This document shows, one piece after another, positions 7,132 to 11,751 of a stretch of 11,751 nucleotides of DNA. The DNA is taken from the NCBI GenBank assembly GCA_030632525.1, contig DAOVUP010000011.1:1-11751 (forward strand), given 5' to 3'. Numbering within the stretch: the first letter of the stretch is position 1; each line of letters starts with the position of its first letter. The notes beneath the pieces were generated by a model, which saw nothing but the letters and a program-made list of their open reading frames with translations, was not told where the DNA came from and did no database searches. A program made the translations under genes and the position numbers. The stretch is from Desulfobacteraceae bacterium (GTDB lineage Bacteria; Desulfobacterota; DSM-4660; Desulfatiglandales; Desulfatiglandaceae).

Positions 7132-7315
7132 ATCTTAAATATTTTCCTTCCTTTCGGGGGATTCGGTATAGACCGGATATCTTTATAGACTTCATAACAA
7201 CTCTGCTGAGTAACCTTCTCTAACGCACATAAAAGGGTTTATAAGGCTCGACGCTCTGGCCGCAACAAGATATTTTGATATCTTTGAGCGTATGTCGTTA
7301 TAACCAACCTTTTTT
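7132..7315 (+). ncRNA. Candidate structured small RNA or long rho leader segment
   Basis: The stretch from the predicted P1 start to a T6 run (7310-7315) has no ORF and two hairpins. One is 7161-7178: a 7-bp stem, one pair being G-T, with an ATAG loop. The larger one spans 7236-7305. Its terminal stem is AAGATAT/ATATCTT (7267-7273 with 7278-7284), its middle stem ACGCTC/GAGCGT (7251-7256 with 7286-7291), and its base TTATAA/TTATAA (7239-7244 with 7298-7303) plus two G-C pairs. The T run follows four bases after the stem, as in a weak intrinsic terminator. GATATCTTT occurs at both 7176-7184 and 7277-7285, so AAGATAT could pair with either copy. At about 180 nt it is the size of 6S RNA, but I recognise no 6S or other Rfam family here. 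Confidence 0.25.
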
Positions 7316-7342
7316 AGTCTCTAGATTTTCTTCGATCGGGAA

Positions 7343-7372
7343 TTGCCAAACCCCAGGCAGAGCAAATATGAT
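7343..7372 (+). promoter_or_regulatory. Sigma70-type promoter candidate P2 upstream of rho
   Basis: TTGCCA (7343-7348) and TATGAT (7367-7372), each 5 of 6 to consensus, are separated by 18 bp. Transcription would start near 7379, after the T run of the upstream hairpin, and give rho a leader of about 112 nt containing the hairpins at 7399-7460. Confidence 0.35.
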
Positions 7373-7398
7373 GGTCTCGTAAAAACTCAAAAAGTTTA

Positions 7399-7460
7399 AG
7401 CCTTGTCCGGGCTAACTAAGAATAATTTACAATAGCCCCTAAGAAGAAATTCTTACGGGC
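7399..7460 (+). promoter_or_regulatory. Candidate rho leader attenuator with competing hairpins
   Basis: The downstream hairpin 7435-7460 has the stem GCCC-C-TAAGAA / TTCTTA-C-GGGC (ten pairs, one C-C mismatch) capped by a GAAA tetraloop. Its GCCC (7435-7438) is also part of TAGCCC (7433-7438), which pairs with GGGCTA (7409-7414). That segment can in turn pair with AGCC (7399-7402). The result is a 1:2, 2:3, 3:4 arrangement as in attenuators. The structure ends 19 bp before the rho Shine-Dalgarno (GGAGA, 7480-7484). No T run follows, so a classic intrinsic terminator is not seen. Autoregulation of rho by attenuation in its leader is known in E. coli; its operation here is inference. Confidence 0.4.
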
Positions 7461-7490
7461 GCATCAAAAATGTCTTAATGGAGAAAAAGT

Positions 7491-8738
7491 ATGAATTTAG
7501 TTGAACTTAAAGAAATGAAGATCAGCGAATTGACGGAAATGGCGAAGGAGTTTAACATTGAGGGCGCATCCGGAATGCGAAAGCAGGATCTCACTTTCTC
7601 TTTGCTCCAGGCCCATTCCGCACGAAACGGTTTGATATATGGTGAGGGTGTCCTGGAAATCCTCCCGGATGGCTTCGGGTTCCTGAGGGCGCCTGATGCC
7701 AATTACCTCCCTGGCCCTGACGATATCTATATCTCTCCTTCCCAGATTCGTCGATTTAGCTTGAGAAAGGGCGACACAGTTTCAGGACAGATCCGGCCAC
7801 CAAAGGAATCAGAGAGATATTTTGCCCTTTTAAAGGTGGAAAAAGTCAATCATCAGGACCCGGAGATATCAAGAGAAAAGATCCTGTTTGACAATCTCAC
7901 TCCTCTCTACCCCGAAGAGAGGATCCCCTTAGAGGTCGCTGCCGACAATTATTCCACAAGGATTATGGACCTGATGACACCGATCGGAAAGGGCCAGAGG
8001 GGCCTGATTGTCGCTCCGCCAAGGACAGGAAAAACCATGCTCCTCCAGAATATCGCCAATAGCGTATCGGCTAATGAAAAAGATATTCACAAAATCGTGC
8101 TTCTAATAGATGAAAGACCGGAAGAAGTAACTGATATGGCCCGATCCGTTGACGCCGAAGTGATCAGCTCTACCTTTGATGAACCACCTCAACGACACGT
8201 GCAGGTGGCTGAAATGGTCATTGAAAAGGCCAAGAGACTGGTTGAGCATAAACTTGATGTCTTAATCCTGTTAGACAGCATTACTCGATTAGCAAGGGCA
8301 TACAACTCCGTCGTTCCTCCCAGCGGAAAGATCCTCTCCGGTGGCCTGGATTCTAACGCACTCCACAAACCAAAACGCTTTTTTGGAGCAGCGAGAAACA
8401 TTGAGGAAGGGGGGAGTCTCACAATAATTGCCACGGCCCTCGTTGACACCGGGAGCAGGATGGATGAGGTCATATTTGAGGAATTCAAAGGCACTGGGAA
8501 TATGGAGATCCATTTAGATCGAAAACTGAGTGACAGGAGGGTCTATCCATCCATTGATATCAACCTCTCCGGGACCAGGAAGGAGGAGCTTCTGATAGAT
8601 GAGGCTGATCTCCACCGTATCTGGATTTTGCGTAAACTCCTTGCACCATTGACCCCGGTGGACAGCATGGAATTCTTCCTTGAAAAAATCAAGGGAACAA
8701 GCGATAATAGAGATTTTCTTGCCTCAATGAGTAACTAA
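7491..8738 (+). CDS. rho: Transcription termination factor Rho
   Basis: Rho is the hexameric RNA-dependent ATPase and translocase that ends transcription at unstructured, untranslated RNA. At 415 residues it is close to E. coli Rho (419) without large insertions. The N-terminal helical domain (about 1-45) is followed by the OSB-fold primary RNA-binding domain with the RNP1-like DGFGFLR (60-66). The ATPase core contains Walker A APPRTGKT (175-182), the DERPEEVT segment with the catalytic glutamate (207-214), Walker B DVLILLDS (256-263), the Q-loop region [11 protein letters not shown] (275-285) and the R-loop GTGNME (334-339). All key motifs look intact. ATG 7491 follows GGAGA with 6 bp spacing. 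It is followed 23 bp later by rpmE, a frequent bacterial pairing. Upstream are two promoter candidates and a structured leader. Confidence 0.98.
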   Translation: MNLVELKEMKISELTEMAKEFNIEGASGMRKQDLTFSLLQAHSARNGLIYGEGVLEILPDGFGFLRAPDANYLPGPDDIYISPSQIRRFSLRKGDTVSGQIRPPKESERYFALLKVEKVNHQDPEISREKILFDNLTPLYPEERIPLEVAADNYSTRIMDLMTPIGKGQRGLIVAPPRTGKTMLLQNIANSVSANEKDIHKIVLLIDERPEEVTDMARSVDAEVISSTFDEPPQRHVQVAEMVIEKAKRLVEHKLDVLILLDSITRLARAYNSVVPPSGKILSGGLDSNALHKPKRFFGAARNIEEGGSLTIIATALVDTGSRMDEVIFEEFKGTGNMEIHLDRKLSDRRVYPSIDINLSGTRKEELLIDEADLHRIWILRKLLAPLTPVDSMEFFLEKIKGTSDNRDFLASMSN

Positions 8739-8761
8739 AAAAATCAGGAGAAACTAACAAA

Positions 8762-8995
8762 ATGAAAACAGGGATCCATCCGGAATATTTCAAGACGATA
8801 GTGCGCTGTGCCTGTGGGCATGAATTTGAAACCGGTTCCACTGTCAAAGAGATTAATATCGAAATCTGCTCCCAATGCCATCCTTTTTTTACAGGCAAGC
8901 AAAAGCTGGTCGATTCAGCAGGGCGGGTTGAGCGATTTAAGAGAAAATATGCCAAATTCAACAAGGCATCCACCGATACCAAAACAGAAGATTAA
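8762..8995 (+). CDS. rpmE: 50S ribosomal protein L31, zinc-binding type
   Basis: L31 sits in the intersubunit bridge region of the ribosome. This is the zinc-containing (C+) form: Cys16 and Cys18 (RCACGH) with Cys36 and Cys39 ([13 protein letters not shown]) make the CxC...CxxC site, so it also stores zinc. The 77-residue length is typical with a short Lys/Thr/Asp-rich tail. The N terminus MKTGIHPEY is the standard start. ATG 8762 follows AGGAG (8746-8750) with 11 bp spacing. It lies directly downstream of rho and is probably co-transcribed with it. Confidence 0.97.
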   Translation: MKTGIHPEYFKTIVRCACGHEFETGSTVKEINIEICSQCHPFFTGKQKLVDSAGRVERFKRKYAKFNKASTDTKTED

Positions 8996-9001
8996 GGGCC
9001 T

Positions 9002-9082
9002 CTGACCCGATGTCAGGACCTTTGCCACCCATCCATCGAACCTGCCAGCCCATCTCGCCTGTAGGCTCACGATGGCGGATGG
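9002..9082 (+). promoter_or_regulatory. Structured rpmE-prfA spacer
   Basis: Seven bases after the rpmE stop lies a hairpin CTGAC-CCGAT-GTCAG (9002-9016). A larger one follows: CCATCC+ATCG (9029-9038) pairs with CGAT+GGATGG (9070-9073, 9077-9082) with a 3-base bulge. Inside it AGCC (9047-9050) can pair with GGCT (9064-9067). Neither is followed by a good T tract, so termination between rpmE and prfA is possible but not shown. A processing site or other mRNA structure would fit as well. Confidence 0.35.
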
Positions 9083-9172
9083 ATTATTGTCCGGCGGAAG
9101 AAGAAAAATCTTTCAAATTGAATATTGATAGAATAGCTTCGCTAAGGCTTTTTCGGTGAAAGGTTCACGGTG

Positions 9173-10243
9173 ATGTTTGCCAAAGTCAAAGAGATAGAAG
9201 AGCGCTATAATGCATTGGAAGCTGATCTGAGTGACCCTGAGGTTGTCCGGAATCAAAAGGCCTACCAGACATATGCCAAAGAACACAGCATGCTTACCCC
9301 AATCATTACCGCTTTCCGAAAACATCAATCCCTTCAGGATGAAATTCTGGAAAACCAGTCGTTGCTCGATGATCCAGATTCTGAAATCAGACAGTTGGCC
9401 AGAGAAGAACTCGATAACCTAAGTTCAAGCCTGTCTGAAATTGAACAAAATCTCAAAATTCTCCTTATCCCCAAAGACCCGAACGACGATAAAAATATCC
9501 TCTTAGAAATAAGGGCAGGCACAGGCGGGGACGAAGCAGCGCTTTTTGCCGCCGATCTATTCAGGATGTATAGCCGATACACTGAATCAAGGGGATGGAA
9601 AACAGAAATCCTCAGTCAACACATGACCGATATCGGGGGGTTAAAAGAAATCATAATCCTTGTGGAAGGAAATCTGGTATTCAGCAGGCTCAAATATGAA
9701 AGTGGGGTGCACCGTGTCCAACGAGTCCCCGAGACAGAGACCCAGGGACGAATACATACATCTGCCGTAACCGTAGCGGTGCTTCCCGAGGCCGAAGAGA
9801 TAGATGTAGAGATCAATCAGGACGATCTGCGAATAGATGTTTACCGATCCTCGGGATGCGGGGGGCAGCATGTCAATACCACTGATTCGGCCGTGCGAAT
9901 CACCCATCTTCCTACGGGACTTGTCGTAACCTGCCAGGATGAAAAATCCCAGCACAAGAATAAAGCAAAGGCTATGAAGGTACTCAGATCCCGCCTGTTA
10001 GATCTTGAAATGGCCCAACAGCAATCTAAGATTTCTGAGGAACGAAAAACCATGGTAGGCTCGGGTGACAGGAGTGAAAGAATCAGGACCTACAACTTTC
10101 CCCAGGGGAGGGTCTCTGACCACAGAATCGGGCTCACCCTGTACAAATTGGAGGGCCTTCTCCAGGGAGATCTGGACCTGGTTATCGAACCCTTAATCAC
10201 CCACTTCCAGACCGAAGCTCTAAAAAAGGCCGACGGGAATTGA
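9173..10243 (+). CDS. prfA: Peptide chain release factor 1
   Basis: RF1 recognises UAA and UAG stop codons and triggers hydrolysis of the finished peptide. The 356-residue length is typical. The stop-codon-reading tripeptide is P-E-T (residues 186-188, in [16 protein letters not shown]), the RF1 form rather than the SPF of RF2. The catalytic GGQ is at 230-232 in [19 protein letters not shown]. The N-terminal coiled-coil domain (about 1-105) and DHRIGLT near the C terminus are complete, with no programmed frameshift. ATG 9173 gives the family-like [12 protein letters not shown]; the preceding codon GTG 9170 is an alternative start one residue longer. AAAGG (9159-9163) is the Shine-Dalgarno and can be drawn into a short hairpin with upstream CTTTTTC. 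The partner methylase prmC follows 107 bp later. Confidence 0.97.
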   Translation: MFAKVKEIEERYNALEADLSDPEVVRNQKAYQTYAKEHSMLTPIITAFRKHQSLQDEILENQSLLDDPDSEIRQLAREELDNLSSSLSEIEQNLKILLIPKDPNDDKNILLEIRAGTGGDEAALFAADLFRMYSRYTESRGWKTEILSQHMTDIGGLKEIIILVEGNLVFSRLKYESGVHRVQRVPETETQGRIHTSAVTVAVLPEAEEIDVEINQDDLRIDVYRSSGCGGQHVNTTDSAVRITHLPTGLVVTCQDEKSQHKNKAKAMKVLRSRLLDLEMAQQQSKISEERKTMVGSGDRSERIRTYNFPQGRVSDHRIGLTLYKLEGLLQGDLDLVIEPLITHFQTEALKKADGN

Positions 10244-10297
10244 ACCCGATCCCCAGAGATCAGTGATCAAAGGTCGGAAGTCAGAAAAAATGAGCAG

Positions 10298-10355
10298 CCC
10301 GCAACCCGCAACAAGTACCCAATACCCAGTACCTAATACCCAAGCACCCAATGCC
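10298..10355 (+). repeat. Tandem short repeats running into the prmC start
   Basis: Two abutting CCCGCAA heptamers (10298-10304, 10305-10311) are followed by AGTACCCAATACCC (10314-10327) and a 13/14 copy AGTACCTAATACCC (10328-10341). A third degenerate copy, GCACCCAATGCC, covers about 10344-10355 and contains the ATG of prmC. The sequence before it (about 10250-10285, GATCAGTGATCAAAGGTCGGAAG) is also word-like. No Shine-Dalgarno is visible in the block. Confidence 0.75.
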
Positions 10356-11235
10356 TCCAAAAACATGGCAAATAAAAGACCTGCTCAAGGTCTCGGCCGA
10401 CTATTTAAAAAGCAAGGGAATTGAAAACCCAAGACTTAACGCTGAAGTGCTTTTGGCGCATCAACTCAACCTCGAACGTATACGCCTCTACCTGAATTTC
10501 AATCAGCCCCTGACTGTAAAGGAGGTCTCCGGCTATCGTTCTCTAATTAAGAGGCGTATCAGCCTTGAACCACTGCAGTATATAACCGGAACACAGGAGT
10601 TCTGGTCACTGGACTTCGTTGTGGACCGTCATGTCCTCATCCCCAGACCTGAAACTGAAATTGTAGTAGAACAAGCCATTATATCTGCAAAAACCATTGA
10701 GCAAGGTAAGGACCAATCACTCCAAATCCTTGACCTTGGGACAGGGTGCGGTGCCATCTCTATTGCTTTGGCTAAGGAGATACCCGAGGCACTCATATGG
10801 CCCACTGATATATCCGAAAAAGCGCTCTCTATAGCCCGCCATAATGCATTGAAACACGATGTCTCTGACAGACTAAGATTCCGACAGGGAGATCTTTGGG
10901 AGCCCTTTTTGAATGATGATTTCCTTTTTGATATCGTGGTATCAAATCCTCCTTATGTCACTTCCGGGGAATATAACAACCTTTCCCCCGATATTCGCGA
11001 TAATGAACCACGATTAGCCCTGGACGGCGGGGAGGATGGGATGTACTATCTTAAGAAGATAATCAAAGGGGCGCACGATTTTATGAATCCTGGCGGCTGG
11101 ATTATTCTTGAAATGGCGCCCGGCCAGACTCAAGAGGTCCTCACTATTATGGATAAGACCGGAGATTACGAAGAAATGGCACGCGTCAAAGACTACAGCC
11201 GCTCCTACAGGGTTGTGATAGCCCGCGCTCTTTAA
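10351..11235 (+). CDS. prmC: Release factor glutamine methyltransferase
   Basis: PrmC (HemK) uses S-adenosylmethionine to N5-methylate the glutamine of the GGQ motif in RF1 and RF2, raising termination efficiency. The 294 residues show the N-terminal helical RF-binding domain (about 1-80, ending PLQYITGTQEFW), the IPRPETE linker motif (97-103), the SAM-binding DLGTGCGAISIALA (128-141) and the catalytic NPPY (199-202), which binds the target glutamine. The C-terminal strand DYSRSYRVVIAR is normal for the family. It lies after its substrate gene prfA, as in E. coli. ATG 10351 gives an N terminus (TWQIKDLLKVSADYLKSKGI) that aligns naturally with the family, but no Shine-Dalgarno precedes it and the codon lies in a repeat. 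Translation may therefore be weak, or may start in an unusual way. Confidence 0.95.
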   Translation: MPPKTWQIKDLLKVSADYLKSKGIENPRLNAEVLLAHQLNLERIRLYLNFNQPLTVKEVSGYRSLIKRRISLEPLQYITGTQEFWSLDFVVDRHVLIPRPETEIVVEQAIISAKTIEQGKDQSLQILDLGTGCGAISIALAKEIPEALIWPTDISEKALSIARHNALKHDVSDRLRFRQGDLWEPFLNDDFLFDIVVSNPPYVTSGEYNNLSPDIRDNEPRLALDGGEDGMYYLKKIIKGAHDFMNPGGWIILEMAPGQTQEVLTIMDKTGDYEEMARVKDYSRSYRVVIARAL

Positions 11236-11250
11236 TCTTGGTCGAGTAAC

Positions 11251-11292
11251 GAATTGAAGAATTGAGGAATTTGGGGATTGAGGAATTATAAA
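11251..11292 (+). repeat. A/T-rich word repeat after prmC, left block
   Basis: GAATTGA, GAATTGAGG, GGAATTTGGGG and GATTGAGGAATTATAA words follow one another with a period near 9-17 bp. The block starts 15 bp after the prmC stop. A related block on the opposite strand lies at 11545-11586. Confidence 0.65.
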
Positions 11293-11544
11293 CAACTCAA
11301 CCACTTGACTATTGCCGTGTCCTGAAAGTTTTTCCTTCAAAATTGGCAATTTAAGTTGCCTGTGTAATAGTAATCGAGGTCACCACCGAGTCCCGAATTA
11401 CGAATTCTTACGGCAAAATGAATGAGACGATCCTCATGGTTAATTCTTTGTTTTCCTTCGTCACTCGTCATTCCTTGATCGTGATTCGATTGTTGAAAAA
11501 AATGTTAGCAGGCTCCAGTTCGGTAAATTTGTTTTGCGAAAATG
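11293..11544. other. Non-coding interval between two repeat blocks
   Basis: I see no gene here. A small hairpin GGCAA-TTTAAG-TTGCC lies at 11345-11360. Further word-like stretches occur near 11390-11412 (CCGAATTACGAATTC) and 11459-11488 (CACTCGTCATTCC). No convincing promoter for the downstream CoA-transferase gene is visible, though it must be transcribed from somewhere in or before this interval. Confidence 0.5.
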
Positions 11545-11586
11545 TTAATTCCTAAATTCCTAAGTCCCTCAATTCCCCAATTATAA
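11545..11586 (-). repeat. A/T-rich word repeat, right block (opposite orientation)
   Basis: TTAATTCCTAAATTCCTAAG followed by TCCCTCAATTCCCC and AATTATAA shares, in reverse complement, the words GGGGAATTGAGG, AGGAATT and GGAATTTAGG with the left block at 11251-11292. The two blocks form imperfect inverted flanks about 250 bp apart. The last bases merge into AAGG (11585-11588), the likely ribosome binding site of the next gene. Confidence 0.65.
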
Positions 11587-11597
11587 GGTGTCCCCCC

Positions 11598-11751
11598 ATG
11601 CCAATAACAGATCAGAAAGAATGGAAATCAAGGTTAGTTACTCCTGACAAGGTTCTCTCTAAGATCAAACCGGGAATGAGCATTTTTTTGGGAACAGGGG
11701 TTGCAGAGCCGCGCACGCTAATCAAGAGTCTGATGGCCTCTGATGCCGGTA
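11598..11751 (+). CDS. Acetyl-CoA hydrolase / CoA-transferase family protein, N-terminal fragment
   Basis: Only the first 51 residues are in the window. They match the N terminus of the acetyl-CoA hydrolase/4-hydroxybutyrate CoA-transferase family (WKSRLVTPDKVLSKIKPGM followed by IFLGTGVAEPRTLIKSLM), whose members move CoA between acetate and other carboxylic acids or hydrolyse acyl-CoA. The GTG-V/P-AEPRTL segment is the conserved early glycine-rich loop. The catalytic glutamate and substrate-defining parts lie beyond the edge, so the acyl substrate cannot be named. ATG 11598 follows AAGG (11585-11588) with about 9 bp spacing. Such genes are common in anaerobic, acetate-handling Desulfobacterota. 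It is separated from prmC by 362 bp of repeats and is probably a new transcription unit. Confidence 0.75.
   Translation, partial: MPITDQKEWKSRLVTPDKVLSKIKPGMSIFLGTGVAEPRTLIKSLMASDAG

Noticed and set aside
9173..10243. Programmed frameshift in the release factor gene
   Set aside because: That mechanism belongs to RF2; this gene has the RF1 P-x-T motif and is open throughout in one frame.
11344..11359. Sigma54-like promoter TGGCA...TTGC
   Set aside because: The GG and GC elements are one base too far apart for a functional -24/-12 promoter, and the match is explained by the small GGCAA/TTGCC hairpin.
11418..11555. Possible 45-residue ORF starting MNETILMVNS
   Set aside because: It has no Shine-Dalgarno, partly consists of spacer word repeats, and shows no domain or membrane pattern that would support a real small protein.

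Overview
The window is a run of bacterial housekeeping genes, all on the + strand. Gene content, gene order and protein sequences look like the sulfate-reducer side of the former Deltaproteobacteria (Desulfobacterota), probably an uncultivated lineage. That placement is inferred from family resemblance and from the prs-rplY-pth...CarD...rho grouping, which I recall from Desulfovibrio-type genomes but cannot check here.

Layout: (1) 1-656, 3' part of ispE (isoprenoid precursor synthesis); (2) 691-765, tRNA-Gln(UUG) with an encoded CCA; (3) 888-5253, prs (PRPP synthesis), rplY/ctc (ribosomal protein L25 with an acidic tail), pth (peptidyl-tRNA hydrolase) and hppA (K+-dependent membrane pyrophosphatase), tightly packed, with pth and hppA overlapping by one base; (4) 5361-5840, a CarD/CdnL-family RNA polymerase-binding regulator; (5) 6085-7065, an RluD-like pseudouridine synthase; (6) 7066-7490, a 425-bp non-coding stretch with two sigma70-type promoter candidates and several hairpins; (7) 7491-11235, rho, rpmE (L31), prfA (RF1) and prmC (RF1/RF2 glutamine methyltransferase); (8) 11236-11597, a 362-bp spacer bounded by related A/T-rich repeat blocks; (9) 11598 to the end, the start of an acetyl-CoA hydrolase/CoA-transferase gene.

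The genes fit together as central dogma functions. PRPP feeds nucleotide synthesis, whose pyrophosphate by-product the membrane pyrophosphatase can use to pump ions. L25, L31, RluD and tRNA-Gln serve the ribosome. Pth, RF1 and PrmC handle termination and peptidyl-tRNA recycling. CarD and Rho act on RNA polymerase at initiation and termination.

I see no mobile element, CRISPR array, defence system or new enzyme system. The most interesting material is non-coding. It comprises a structured region upstream of rho with mutually exclusive hairpins and a possible separate small RNA, and a set of unrelated short-word repeat blocks occupying many of the spacers, one of which supplies the prmC start codon.
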